NCBI RefSeq assembly: GCF_028290785.1
Contig: NZ_JAQGJD010000294.1
Location: 1-64,000 of the forward strand
DNA: 64,000 nucleotides
Direction of reading: 5' to 3'
Source: Tardiphaga sp.
Lineage (GTDB): Bacteria > Pseudomonadota > Alphaproteobacteria > Rhizobiales > Xanthobacteraceae
The notes under the pieces were generated by a model that was given only the letters and a program-made list of their open reading frames with translations, had not been told where the DNA came from and did no database searches. The translations under genes and the position numbers were made by a program. This document shows positions 39,129 to 49,106 of the stretch, one piece after another (position 1 is the first letter of the stretch; every line of letters starts with the position of its first letter).

Positions 39129-40124
39129 ATGGAACAGCTGCCCGCGCAAATGACCGTCATCGGCATCAGCACCCCCGGCGGACCGGAGGTCCTGATCCCC
39201 GAAACGCGGGCGGTGCCGAAGCCTGGTCCCGGCGAAATCCTGATCAAGGTCGCCGCTGCCGGCGTCAACCGGCCCGACGTGGCGCAGCGCTCCGGCAGCT
39301 ATCCGCCGCCGCCCGGCGCTTCCGACCTGCCCGGCCTGGAAGTGGCCGGCGAAGTGGTCGCGCTCGGCGACGGCGCCACCAAGCACAAGCTCGGTGACAA
39401 AGTGATGTCGCTGGTGGCCGGCGGCGGCTACGCGCAATATTGCATCGCGCCCGACGCCCAGGCGATGACGGTGCCGGACGGCTTTACCATGGCCGAGGCC
39501 GGCGCCACCGCCGAAACCTTGATGACGGTGTGGCACAACGTGTTCGAACGCGGCGGCTTGCAACCCGGCGAGACGCTACTGATCCATGGCGGCTCCTCCG
39601 GCATCGGCACCATGGCGATCCAGCTCGCCAAGGCGTTTGGCTCCAAGGTCATCGTTACCGTCGGCGGCCAGGACAAGGCGGATGCCTGCCTGAAGCTCGG
39701 CGCAGACCATGCCATCAATTACAAGACCGAGGACTTCGTCGCCCGCGTGAAGGAAATCACCGGCCACGGCGTCGAACTGATCGTCGACATGGTCGGGGGG
39801 GAGTACGTCGACAAGAATCTCGACTGTGCGGCGATCGATGGCCGTATCGTGCAGATCGCGGTGCTGAACGGCCCGAAGGCGACCATCAACGCCGCGAAGA
39901 TCATGGTGAAGCGGCTGCATTACACCGGCTCGACGCTGCGGCCGCGCTCGCCTGCCGACAAGGCTGCCATGGTCAAGGCGATCGAGGCCAATGTGCTGCC
40001 GCTGCTCAACGCCGGCAAGGTGAAGCCGCTGATGGATAGCGAATTTCCGCTGGAGGATGCCGCCGGCGCGCACCGGCGGATGGAAAGCAGCGCACATATT
40101 GGCAAAATTGTGTTGGTGGTTTAG
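39129..40124 (+). CDS. NAD(P)H-quinone oxidoreductase (zinc-binding-dehydrogenase superfamily)
   Basis: 331 aa; AAAGVNRPDVAQRSGSYPPPPGASDLPGLEVAGEV; LIHGGSSGIGTMAIQLAKAFG. Confidence 0.94.
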   Translation: MEQLPAQMTVIGISTPGGPEVLIPETRAVPKPGPGEILIKVAAAGVNRPDVAQRSGSYPPPPGASDLPGLEVAGEVVALGDGATKHKLGDKVMSLVAGGGYAQYCIAPDAQAMTVPDGFTMAEAGATAETLMTVWHNVFERGGLQPGETLLIHGGSSGIGTMAIQLAKAFGSKVIVTVGGQDKADACLKLGADHAINYKTEDFVARVKEITGHGVELIVDMVGGEYVDKNLDCAAIDGRIVQIAVLNGPKATINAAKIMVKRLHYTGSTLRPRSPADKAAMVKAIEANVLPLLNAGKVKPLMDSEFPLEDAAGAHRRMESSAHIGKIVLVV

Positions 40125-40242
40125 CCCGGGAAACGAGCCGGAAAGCCTTTGATTTATCTCACTTTCATGTCATTTATCGGCAACTGGGACGGGGCCTGCT
40201 TCGCTATGGCGCAGGCTCCCGGGGTTCGTCGATAGCGGAGTA

Positions 40243-43125
40243 ATGACATTGCGTTTGATCAGGTGGCTTGCGCCCCTCGCGCTGGGCCTCATGATTTTCG
40301 TTGCCGCCCAGCCGGCACACGCGATTGACGCCGTCAGCGTCCGCGGCGACGCGCCTGCGATCGACCTCACCGCGATCCTCGAATATCAGCATAGCGACAC
40401 CGACCGCATTCAGGTCTCTACCGCGCCGGGGACCGACGGCATCGTCCGCCGCATCGAAGTGCGCGCCCGCGAGGCCGGCCAGAACTGGGTGGTGTTTGCG
40501 CTGGCCAACAATACCGACGACCAGCTCGACCGCCTGATCGTCGCCCCGCATTATCGCATCGTGTCTTCAGGCCTGCTGTGGCCGGATCTCGGTCTGTCGC
40601 GCATCGCCACCATCACGCCATCCACCGGCGACCGCCCGGAGCGGCAGGATTCCGCCACCGCCGACATTTTTCGCGTGACGCTGGATCCCGGCGCGGTGAT
40701 CACCTTCGTCGCCGAATTGCGCACCGGCAAGCTGCCGCAGCTCTATCTCTGGGAGCCGGAAGCCTACAAGGACAAGGTCAACTCCTTCACCCTGTACCAG
40801 GGCATCGTGATCGGCATTTCAGGCTTGCTCGCGCTGGTGCTGACGATCCTGTTCGTGGTCAAGGGCAGCATCATGTTTCCGGCCGCCGCGGCGCTGGCCT
40901 GGGCCGTGCTGGTCTATATCGGCGTCGACTTCGGCTTCTGGGGCAAGGTGCTCGACATGTCGGCCGGCGCCGAGCGCATCTGGCGCGCCTCGGGCGAAGC
41001 CATCCTGGCCGCCACCCTGCTCGTCTTCCTGTTCGCCTATCTCAACCTCAGCCGCTGGCACGTGCGCTATTCCCACATCACGCTGGGCTGGCTGGTATTC
41101 CTCGGATCATTGGTCGGCCTCGCGCTGTTCGATCCCGCGGTTGCCTCGGGCATCGCACGCATCTCGCTGGTGCTGATCGCCTTCGCCGGCTTCGGGCTGA
41201 TCGTCTACCTCTCTACCCACGGCTTCGACCGCGCGGTGCTGCTGATCCCGACCTGGTTCCTGCTGGTGGTGTGGGTCATCGCCGCCGGTATGACGGTCGC
41301 CGGCAATGTCACCAACGACATCGTAGGTCCCGCGCTGCTCGGCGGCCTGGTGCTGATCGTGATGCTGATCGGCTTCACGGTGATGCAGCACGCTTTTGCC
41401 GGCGGCGGCGCCACCAACGGGATCGTCTCCGACGTCGAGCGCCGCGCGCTGGCGCTGACCGGCTCCGGCGACCTGATCTGGGACTGGGACGTCTCCGCCG
41501 ACAAGGTCTTCACTAGCCCCGAGACCGAGGCCCTGCTGGGCCTCAAGCGCGGCGCGCTGGAAGGCCCCGCCGCCGGCTGGCTCGAAGTACTGCACCCGCT
41601 CGACCAGGACCGCTTTCGCGCCGCGCTGGACAGCGTGCTCGACCAGCGCCGCGGCCGGCTGGTGCAGGATTTCCGTCTGCGCACCCCCGACGGCCATTTC
41701 ATGTGGTTCGCGCTGAAGGCCCGCCCGGTGGTCGGCTCCGACGGCGAAGTGTCGCGCGTGGTCGGCACCCTGACCGACGTCACCGAGGGCAAGAACGCCG
41801 AAGAGCGCTTGCTGCACGATAGCGTGCACGACAACCTCACCGGCCTGCCGAATCGAAAACTGTTCATCGACCGGCTCGGCGCCGTCGCCAATTTCGCCAA
41901 GACCATGCCGACGCTGCGTCCGACGCTGATGGTAATCGACCTCGACCGCTTCAAGCAGGTCAACGATTCCGTCGGCATCGCGGTCGGCGACTCCATCCTG
42001 CTGACGCTGGCGCGCCGGTTGACCCGCATCCTGAAGCCGCAGGACACCCTGGCCCGCCTCGCCGGCGACCAGTTCGGCCTGATCCTGATGTCAGAAACCG
42101 ACCCGACCAAGATCACCGCCTTCGCCGAGACCATCCGCAAGACCATCCGGGCGCCGATCGCCTTCAACGACCGCGAGATCTTCCTCACCGCCTCGATCGG
42201 CCTGGCGCTGTCCGATCCCAACACGCCGCTGTCCGACGAGATCATCAAGGACGCCGAGCTGGCGATGTATCACTCGAAACGGATCGGCGGCGACCGCATC
42301 GACGTCTACAAGCCGGCCATGCGCGCCCGCAAGACCGACCGCCTGACGCTGGAATCCGAACTCCGCCGAGCCATCGAGCGCCAGGAAATCACCATTCTGT
42401 ACCAGCCCATCGTGCGGCTGGAAGATCGCTCGATCGCCGGCTTCGAGGCGCTGGCGCGCTGGGACCACCCCAAACTCGGCCGTATGTCGCCGGTGGAATT
42501 CATCGCCATTGCCGAAGAAATCGGCCTGATCATCGACCTCGGCATGTTCGTGATGGACCAGACCGCGCGGCAACTGGCGATCTGGCAACGCGCGATGCGC
42601 GCCCGCGAGCCGATCTTCGCCAGCGTCAACGTGTCCTCGCGGCAGTTGCTGCGCCACGACCTGCTGCACGACATCCGCACCGTGCTGTCGCGCTCCTCGG
42701 TGGCCAGGGGCACGCTGAAGCTCGAACTCACCGAATCGCTGGTGATGGAGAATCCGGAACATGCAGCCCAGATGCTGCACCGGATCCGCGAACTCGGCAC
42801 CGGCCTGTCGCTGGACGATTTCGGCACCGGCCATTCCTCGCTGAGCTACCTGCAGCGCTTCCCGTTCGACACGCTGAAGATCGACCAGTCCTTCGTCCGC
42901 ACCACCGCCCGCGGCACCCGCCCGGTGATTCTGAAATCGATCATCGCGATGGCCCACGATCTCGGCATGGACGTGGTCGCCGAAGGTGTCGAGACGGATT
43001 CCGATGCGGTCGAGCTGTACCAACTGGGCTGCGAATACGCGCAGGGCTTTGCGTTCGGCGAGCCGATGGACGCCGACGCCGCGATGCGGCTGCTGACGGA
43101 AGAACGGCTGGAAGCGGCGAGCTAG
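40243..43125 (+). CDS. Membrane PAS-GGDEF-EAL protein, probable c-di-GMP phosphodiesterase with degenerate GGDEF
   Basis: Signal peptide, 7TMR-like region, PAS (SGDLIWDWDVSADKVFTSPE), LAGDQFGLI in GGDEF position, FEALARW, LDDFGTGHSSL, VVAEGVET. Confidence 0.93.
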   Translation: MTLRLIRWLAPLALGLMIFVAAQPAHAIDAVSVRGDAPAIDLTAILEYQHSDTDRIQVSTAPGTDGIVRRIEVRAREAGQNWVVFALANNTDDQLDRLIVAPHYRIVSSGLLWPDLGLSRIATITPSTGDRPERQDSATADIFRVTLDPGAVITFVAELRTGKLPQLYLWEPEAYKDKVNSFTLYQGIVIGISGLLALVLTILFVVKGSIMFPAAAALAWAVLVYIGVDFGFWGKVLDMSAGAERIWRASGEAILAATLLVFLFAYLNLSRWHVRYSHITLGWLVFLGSLVGLALFDPAVASGIARISLVLIAFAGFGLIVYLSTHGFDRAVLLIPTWFLLVVWVIAAGMTVAGNVTNDIVGPALLGGLVLIVMLIGFTVMQHAFAGGGATNGIVSDVERRALALTGSGDLIWDWDVSADKVFTSPETEALLGLKRGALEGPAAGWLEVLHPLDQDRFRAALDSVLDQRRGRLVQDFRLRTPDGHFMWFALKARPVVGSDGEVSRVVGTLTDVTEGKNAEERLLHDSVHDNLTGLPNRKLFIDRLGAVANFAKTMPTLRPTLMVIDLDRFKQVNDSVGIAVGDSILLTLARRLTRILKPQDTLARLAGDQFGLILMSETDPTKITAFAETIRKTIRAPIAFNDREIFLTASIGLALSDPNTPLSDEIIKDAELAMYHSKRIGGDRIDVYKPAMRARKTDRLTLESELRRAIERQEITILYQPIVRLEDRSIAGFEALARWDHPKLGRMSPVEFIAIAEEIGLIIDLGMFVMDQTARQLAIWQRAMRAREPIFASVNVSSRQLLRHDLLHDIRTVLSRSSVARGTLKLELTESLVMENPEHAAQMLHRIRELGTGLSLDDFGTGHSSLSYLQRFPFDTLKIDQSFVRTTARGTRPVILKSIIAMAHDLGMDVVAEGVETDSDAVELYQLGCEYAQGFAFGEPMDADAAMRLLTEERLEAAS

Positions 43126-43133
43126 AGGCTTCT

Positions 43134-43292
43134 TTCTTCTCCCTCCCCTTACGAGGAGGGGGCCGGCGAAGGCTGGTCGGGTAGCGGTGCCACAAGCTCC
43201 GCCCATCCCGGCCACCCACCCCGGCCTCCAAATCCGACGATGCTGCTGCGCATTATCGCTGTTCGGCCGGCTCTCCCCGCAAGGGGGAGGGC
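43134..43292. repeat. Intergenic repeat, family E (CTCCCTCCCCTTACGAGGAGGG...CTCTCCCCGCAAGGGGGAGGG)
   Basis: GAGGGAG-type inverted arms; partial relative at about 2251-2283. Confidence 0.55.
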
Positions 43293-43417
43293 GCGGTTGA
43301 CGCCTGCGCGCCACTTAGCAAATCCTCAACATTCCCGACTTATCTATGCTGGTCGATCCATCGCGGCGGCAGGGGCTCGTGGAGACAGTCGCGTCGATCC
43401 ATCATCAGGAAGCAGCG

Positions 43418-44959
43418 ATGCCCGCGGTTACGACTCGCAGCTACGTTCAGCCGCTGCTGATCATCCTCGCCTCCATGGCGGTCGGCGCGGCCTATGCGGC
43501 TTTCGTCGGCGAGGACGCCAACTGGGACTGGCAGAACTATCACGAATACAGCGTCTGGGCCCTGCTGCACGGCGGCTACGACCGCGACGTGATCCCGCCG
43601 GGCTTCCAGACCTACTTCAATCCGATCATCTATTTCCCCTGGTACTTCCTGCGCCACGCGCTGCCGCCGCTTGCCGCCGGCATGATTATGGGCGCGGTGC
43701 ACGGACTCAACCTGGCGCTGGTGTGGTGGTTGGCGCGGATCGTGCTCGGCCACGCTGCCACCGTGGCGACGCTCGGCGCCACCGTTCTGCTGGCGGCGTT
43801 CGGGCCGATGACCTTGTCGGAAACCGGCACCAGCTTCTCGGATATTCTGACCTCGATCCTGATCATCGCCGGCCTCGCGCTGATGCTGAATTCCGACGAT
43901 CCAAAGCCGCTGCGCTATCTCGGCGCAGGGCTGCTGGTCGGTATCGCCGTCGGCTTCAAGCTGACGAACATCGTGTTCGCGCTCGGGCTCGGCGCAGCCG
44001 CGCTGTGCGCGGCGCGACCATTGCTGGCGATGATCTGTCTCGCGCTCGGCGGCGCCGTCGGTACGGTGCTGACCGGCGGCGGCTGGAGCCTGATGCTCTG
44101 GCGCGAATTCGGCAATCCGCTGTTTCCGCTGATGAACAGCTTCTTCCCGTCCAAGGAGATGCAGCCGCTCAGCGTGCTCGACCTGCAGTTCGTCCCGCAC
44201 AGTTTTATCGATGGCCTGCTCTATCCGTTCTACTGGGCGATCGGCGACCACCGCAGTTCCGAACTGCCGTTTCGCGACGCGCGCTTCGCGCTGCTGATCG
44301 TATTGCTGCCGCTCGCCGTTTTCGCGCGGGTGCGCGCGGCCGCGGTTCTGTTCAATCGCCGTGACCTGACGCTGTTGGTCTTCCTCGGCGTGTCATATGC
44401 GGTGTGGCTGACGCTGTTCGCCATCCAGCGCTACGCAGTGGCGCTGGAATTGCTGACCGGCCCGGCCATCGTACTGCTGCTGACGCGCATCTTCACGGCA
44501 GTCGGCGTCGCGCGCCGGCGCGGCACAATCGTCATCGTCGTCATTGCGGCGCTGGCCGCGGCGTGGACCCAACCCACTGACTGGTGGCGGCGGCCGTGGT
44601 CGAACGCTTACGCGCCGGCCATCCCGGCGCCGCTGGCGCAACCGGCAACGTACTTCCTGCTCGACAAGCCGCTGTCCTTTATGGCGCCACAGCTCCCGGC
44701 GGGTTCGCGCTTCTACTTGATCGCGGACATCGCACTGCCGATCCTGCCGGGCGGCCAGTTCGACCACCGCATCCGCGACGGGCTGCGCGATCCGCTGCCG
44801 GGCGGGTTGTGGGAGATGCATATCAAAGGGAGGCCATTTCACGCCGAGTTGCTCGCGGCCTATGGCCTGGCGATAGACGCCTCCAAGCCCTGCGTCGAGA
44901 TCGAGGGCGCGCAGCTCAACTCGTCGAACGTAGCCTGCCCGCTAACCGAGCAGAAGTAA
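43418..44959 (+). CDS. Polytopic membrane protein, GT-C glycosyltransferase-like
   Basis: About 513 aa with multiple TM; early ANWDWQNYHEYSVWALLHGGYDRDV acidic loop. Confidence 0.6.
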   Translation: MPAVTTRSYVQPLLIILASMAVGAAYAAFVGEDANWDWQNYHEYSVWALLHGGYDRDVIPPGFQTYFNPIIYFPWYFLRHALPPLAAGMIMGAVHGLNLALVWWLARIVLGHAATVATLGATVLLAAFGPMTLSETGTSFSDILTSILIIAGLALMLNSDDPKPLRYLGAGLLVGIAVGFKLTNIVFALGLGAAALCAARPLLAMICLALGGAVGTVLTGGGWSLMLWREFGNPLFPLMNSFFPSKEMQPLSVLDLQFVPHSFIDGLLYPFYWAIGDHRSSELPFRDARFALLIVLLPLAVFARVRAAAVLFNRRDLTLLVFLGVSYAVWLTLFAIQRYAVALELLTGPAIVLLLTRIFTAVGVARRRGTIVIVVIAALAAAWTQPTDWWRRPWSNAYAPAIPAPLAQPATYFLLDKPLSFMAPQLPAGSRFYLIADIALPILPGGQFDHRIRDGLRDPLPGGLWEMHIKGRPFHAELLAAYGLAIDASKPCVEIEGAQLNSSNVACPLTEQK

Positions 44960-45031
44960 TATTATTACCTCGCCCTGCAACCGTGGAGCGAGGGAGCGCA
45001 TGCCGGTGCCAGCCTCGAACCAGCAACGCTC

Positions 45032-45667
45032 TCACGCGTGGCCGGCTTCGTTCGACAGCATGCCGGGCTCGATGCCTATCTTGTGCAGGGCGCGCTGATA
45101 CTTCGCCTCGACATCGCCGCCGAAGATCAGGTCCTCGTCGGCGGCGCAATGCAGCCAGCCATTGCCCTGGATTTCGGTCTCGAGCTGCCCCGGCGCCCAG
45201 CCGGCATAGCCCAGCGCCAAAATCGCGTGCTTCGGTCCGCCGCCATTCGCGATGGCGCGCAGGATGTCCACGGTGGCGGTGAGGCAGATGCCGTCGTCGA
45301 TCGGCAGCGTGGCATCCTGGATGAAGAAATCGCTGGAATGCAGCACGAAGCCGCGGCCGGTCTCCACCGGCCCGCCCTTCAGCACTTTCATGCTTTCGGC
45401 GCTTTCCGGGAGCTTGATGCCGTCGGCCTTGTCGATGATGTCGAGTTGCATCAGCAGTTCCGGGAAATCGATGCTGCCGGCAGGACGATTGACGATGATC
45501 CCCATGGCGCCTTCGGAGGAGTGCGCGCAGACGTAGATCACCGAACCGGCGAAGCGCTCGTCTTCCATCACCGGCATCGCGATCAGCAACTGGCCATCGA
45601 GATAGCTGCCCGGTTCGGTGCGAGCAGCGGCGCGGCTTTTACGGGGTCGCTTGCGAGTGGGTTCCAT
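45032..45667 (-). CDS. YqgE/AlgH family protein
   Basis: [57 protein letters not shown]. Confidence 0.95.
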   Translation of the reverse strand: MEPTRKRPRKSRAAARTEPGSYLDGQLLIAMPVMEDERFAGSVIYVCAHSSEGAMGIIVNRPAGSIDFPELLMQLDIIDKADGIKLPESAESMKVLKGGPVETGRGFVLHSSDFFIQDATLPIDDGICLTATVDILRAIANGGGPKHAILALGYAGWAPGQLETEIQGNGWLHCAADEDLIFGGDVEAKYQRALHKIGIEPGMLSNEAGHA

Positions 45668-45803
45668 CAGCAAGGCGCTCTCATGTTGGTGCTATCCTGA
45701 TATTGGGTGGCGGTTCTGTCAATCTACCTTCCGCAGTGCACACGATATGCGGATCACAAGCAGTTCAGTGGTTTATGACAGGCTTGGCCTGTAAGGACGT
45801 CCG

Positions 45804-46640
45804 ATGACCGCATCCGTTCCGCACCATCTTGCCGCAAGCCTCGCCGCCGGTGTCATTGTAGTATCACTAATAGTTGGTGCGAAGGCGGAGGACGCCTCGC
45901 CGTGGCAGGTCGATAGCCATTCCCAGGTCCGGTTGATGGCCGGCTCGCGCAGCGGGCCGGTGATGCTGGGCGGCATCGCGTTCCAGCTGCAGCCGGGCTG
46001 GCATACCTATTGGCGCAACCCCGGCGATTCCGGCGTACCTCCCCGGTTCGACTTTTCCAAATCCGACAATGTCGAGGCCGTCACCGTGCTGTGGCCGGCG
46101 CCGAAGAAATTCGAGGACGGCGCCGGCGGCCAGTCGCTGGGCTATGTCAAGCACGTGGTGATGCCGCTGCGCGTCGTCGCCAAGGACGCCGGCAAGCCGG
46201 TGACGCTGCGCGCCGCGATCAGCTATGCGGTGTGCGAGAAGCTGTGCATCCCGGTGGAAGCCCAGGCCGAGCTCGCCTTCACCAGCGTTGCCAGCACCGA
46301 GGACGCCGCCTTGACCGCCGCCCTCGATACCGTACCGAAGCCGGCCACCCTCGGCGACCCCAATCCGCTGACCATCCGCGACGTCAAACGCGACGGCAAG
46401 AACGTGCTGGTCGATGTGGTTGCGCCCGATGGCGGCGACCCCAGCCTGTTCGTCGAGGGCCCGACCCCGGAGTGGGCGCTGCCGGTGCCGAAGCTGCAGG
46501 CGCATAGCCCGGCCGGGGTGAAGCGGTTCGAGTTCGAGCTCGACGGCCTGCCGCCCGGCGCCAGCGCCGACGGCGCGGCGCTGAAACTGACGCTGGTGGG
46601 GGCGGACAAGGCCTATGAGTTCAATGTCAATTTGAACTGA
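45804..46640 (+). CDS. Stand-alone DsbD alpha-like domain protein
   Basis: Signal peptide; FQLQPGWHTYWRNPGDSGVPPRFDF; ISYAVCEKLCIPVEAQ. Confidence 0.88.
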   Translation: MTASVPHHLAASLAAGVIVVSLIVGAKAEDASPWQVDSHSQVRLMAGSRSGPVMLGGIAFQLQPGWHTYWRNPGDSGVPPRFDFSKSDNVEAVTVLWPAPKKFEDGAGGQSLGYVKHVVMPLRVVAKDAGKPVTLRAAISYAVCEKLCIPVEAQAELAFTSVASTEDAALTAALDTVPKPATLGDPNPLTIRDVKRDGKNVLVDVVAPDGGDPSLFVEGPTPEWALPVPKLQAHSPAGVKRFEFELDGLPPGASADGAALKLTLVGADKAYEFNVNLN

Positions 46641-46643
46641 TCC

Positions 46644-46733
46644 GTAGGGTGGGCAAAGGCGCCCTTGCGCCGTGCCCACCACCGCTACGGTGTGCTTCGA
46701 ATGGTGGGCACGCTTCGCTTTGCCCACCCTACG
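46644..46733. repeat. Palindromic intergenic repeat, family C (CGTAGGGTGGGCAAAG...CTTTGCCCACCCTACG)
   Basis: Perfectly complementary termini; copies at 48197 and 63902. Confidence 0.88.
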
Positions 46734-46805
46734 AAGGTGAAGATCCAACCCGATATTAACGTCTGCTTGCTATCTCCGGGAGATCGCCGCGCGGATGCGG
46801 CCAGG

Positions 46806-48188
46806 ATGTCTGCTGTGGCCGTGATGGATGTGAACGCCGCGCCTGCTGTGCCTCCCGCCGGCCTCATCGCACGGCTGCGCGCCAAACTCGGCGGCGGCGG
46901 TGAAGCCGCGCTGACGCGCCGCCTCGCCGGCACCATTTTTCTGATCCGTGTCGTCAGCGCCGGGCTGGCCTACTTCTCCCAGATCCTGCTGGCGCGGTGG
47001 ATGGGTGGCTCCGACTACGGCATCTATGTCTACGTCTGGACCTGGGTGCTGCTGCTCGGCTCGATGATGGATTTCGGCATCGCCGCCTCCGCGCAAAAAA
47101 TCATTCCGGAATACCGCGCCAGCGGCGATCAGGCGCGGCTGCGCGGCTTCCTGTCCGGCAGCCGCTGGCTGACCGGCGTCGTATCCGTCGTTATGTCGCT
47201 CGGGCTCGCCGGGCTCGTCAAATTGCTGTCGCCTTGGATCGCGCCGGACAGCGTCGTGCCATTGTATCTGGGCTGCCTGACGCTGCCGGCCTTCGTCGTC
47301 GCCAACACCCAGGACGGCATCGCGCGTTCCCACGACTGGATGACGCTCGGCCTGATGCCGCAATTCATTGTCCGGCAGGCACTGATCATCGGCTTCACCG
47401 CCGGCGCCTTTGCGCTCGGCTTCCAGCTCGGCGCCACCATCGCGATGCTGGCCAGCGTCGGCGCCGTGTGGGTGGCGATGATCGGGCAGATGATCGTGCT
47501 GAACCGCCGGCTGCACGCGCATATCGAATCCGGCCCGAAGGCCTACGACTATCGCGGCTGGCTCGCCACCTCGCTGCCGATCCTGCTGGTGGAGAGCTTT
47601 TACCTCCTGCTGTCCTACACTGACGTGCTGGTGCTGCAGCAGTACCGCTCCTCCGAAGAGGTCGGCGTGTACTTCGCCGTGGTGAAGACCCTGGCGTTGG
47701 TGTCGTTCATCCACTACGCGATGTCGGCGACCACGGCGCACCGTTTTACCGAATATCACCAGGCTGGCGACAACGATCGGCTGGCGGCCTATGTCTCCCA
47801 CGCCATCAAGTGGACGTTCTGGCCATCGCTCGCCGCAACCGCAATCCTGCTGGCGCTCGGCAAGCCGCTGCTGTGGCTGTTCGGACCAAGCTTCGTTGCC
47901 GGCTACGACATCATGTTCATCGCCGCCATCGGGCTGGTGGTGCGATCGGCGATCGGCCCGGTGGAGCGGCTGCTCAACATGCTCGGCCACCAGAAAATCT
48001 GCGCGCTGGCCTATGCGGTGTCGTTCGCGTTGAACCTGGTGCTGTGCGTCATGCTGGTGCCGCGCTACGGCGGCTATGGTGCCGCGGCGGCGACGTCGCT
48101 GGCGCTGACGTTCGAAACGGTGCTGCTGTTCTGGATCGTGCGGACGAGGCTAGGGCTGCACGTACTGGCGTTCGGGAAGCGGGGTTAG
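46806..48188 (+). CDS. Oligosaccharide flippase/polysaccharide biosynthesis family membrane protein
   Basis: RRLAGTIFLIRVVSAGLAYFSQILLARWMGGSDYGIYVYVWTWVLLLGSMMDFGIA; multi-TM MOP-superfamily pattern. Confidence 0.88.
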   Translation: MSAVAVMDVNAAPAVPPAGLIARLRAKLGGGGEAALTRRLAGTIFLIRVVSAGLAYFSQILLARWMGGSDYGIYVYVWTWVLLLGSMMDFGIAASAQKIIPEYRASGDQARLRGFLSGSRWLTGVVSVVMSLGLAGLVKLLSPWIAPDSVVPLYLGCLTLPAFVVANTQDGIARSHDWMTLGLMPQFIVRQALIIGFTAGAFALGFQLGATIAMLASVGAVWVAMIGQMIVLNRRLHAHIESGPKAYDYRGWLATSLPILLVESFYLLLSYTDVLVLQQYRSSEEVGVYFAVVKTLALVSFIHYAMSATTAHRFTEYHQAGDNDRLAAYVSHAIKWTFWPSLAATAILLALGKPLLWLFGPSFVAGYDIMFIAAIGLVVRSAIGPVERLLNMLGHQKICALAYAVSFALNLVLCVMLVPRYGGYGAAAATSLALTFETVLLFWIVRTRLGLHVLAFGKRG

Positions 48189-48196
48189 CGCACCGT

Positions 48197-48290
48197 CGTA
48201 GGGTGGGTTAGCGCGAAGCGCATAACCCACCGTTCCTGAAGCGACCACGGCGGTGGGTTACGGTGCAAGAGCGCCTAACCCACCCTACGG
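48197..48290. repeat. Palindromic intergenic repeat, family C variant (CGTAGGGTGGGTTAGCGC...GCGCCTAACCCACCCTACGG)
   Basis: Complementary termini; homologous to 46644-46733 and 63902-63994. Confidence 0.88.
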
Positions 48291-48317
48291 CCGCGAAGCG
48301 CGCGGAGAGGTTAAGCC

Positions 48318-49106
48318 CTACTCCGCGGTCCACCCGCCATCGATGGACAAATTCGTCCCTGTGATCTGCGCGGCGTCGTCGCCGCACAGGAACAGCGCCA
48401 GTGCCGCGACCTGTTCCGAGGTGACGAATTCCTTGGTCGGCTGCGCTTCCAGCAGCACATCATGGATCACTTGCTCCTTGGTGAGCCCGCGGGCCTTCAT
48501 GGTGTCGGGAATCTGCTTCTCCACCAGCGGCGTCCAGACATAGCCGGGCGAAATGCAGTTGCAGGTGATTTTGAAGGTGGCGAGTTCGAGCGCGGCGGTC
48601 TTGGTCAGGCCGGCGATGCCGTGCTTGGCCGAGACGTAGGCCGACTTGAACGGCGACGCCACCAGCGAATGTGCCGAGGCGGTGTTGATGATGCGGCCCC
48701 AGCCGCGCTTCTTCATGCCGGGGATGACGGCCCGGATGCCGTGAAACGCCGCGGTCAGGTTGATGGCGATGATGGCGTCCCACTTCTCGACGGGAAAATC
48801 CTCGATCGGCGCGACGAACTGGATGCCGGCATTGTTGACCAGGATATCCACCGAACCGAAGGTGGTCTCGCCGAGCGCCACCATGGCGGCGATTTCCGCG
48901 GGCTTGGTCATGTCGGCCGGCGAATGGACGGCCTTGACGCCAAAGTCCTTCTCGATGGCGGCGCGCTCCTTCTCGATATCCTCCGGCGCGCCCATGCCGT
49001 TGAGGACGATGTTGGCGCCGGCGCCGGCGAAGGCGCGCGCGTAAGCCAGACCGATGCCGCTGGTCGATCCGGTGACGACCGCAGCCTTGCCCTTGAGATT
49101 AGCCAT
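48318..49106 (-). CDS. bdhA: 3-hydroxybutyrate dehydrogenase (SDR family)
   Basis: VVTGSTSGIGLAYARAFAGAGANIVLNG; VNNAGIQFVAPIEDFPVEKWDAIIAINL; NCISPGYVWTPLVEKQI. Confidence 0.95.
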   Translation of the reverse strand: MANLKGKAAVVTGSTSGIGLAYARAFAGAGANIVLNGMGAPEDIEKERAAIEKDFGVKAVHSPADMTKPAEIAAMVALGETTFGSVDILVNNAGIQFVAPIEDFPVEKWDAIIAINLTAAFHGIRAVIPGMKKRGWGRIINTASAHSLVASPFKSAYVSAKHGIAGLTKTAALELATFKITCNCISPGYVWTPLVEKQIPDTMKARGLTKEQVIHDVLLEAQPTKEFVTSEQVAALALFLCGDDAAQITGTNLSIDGGWTAE

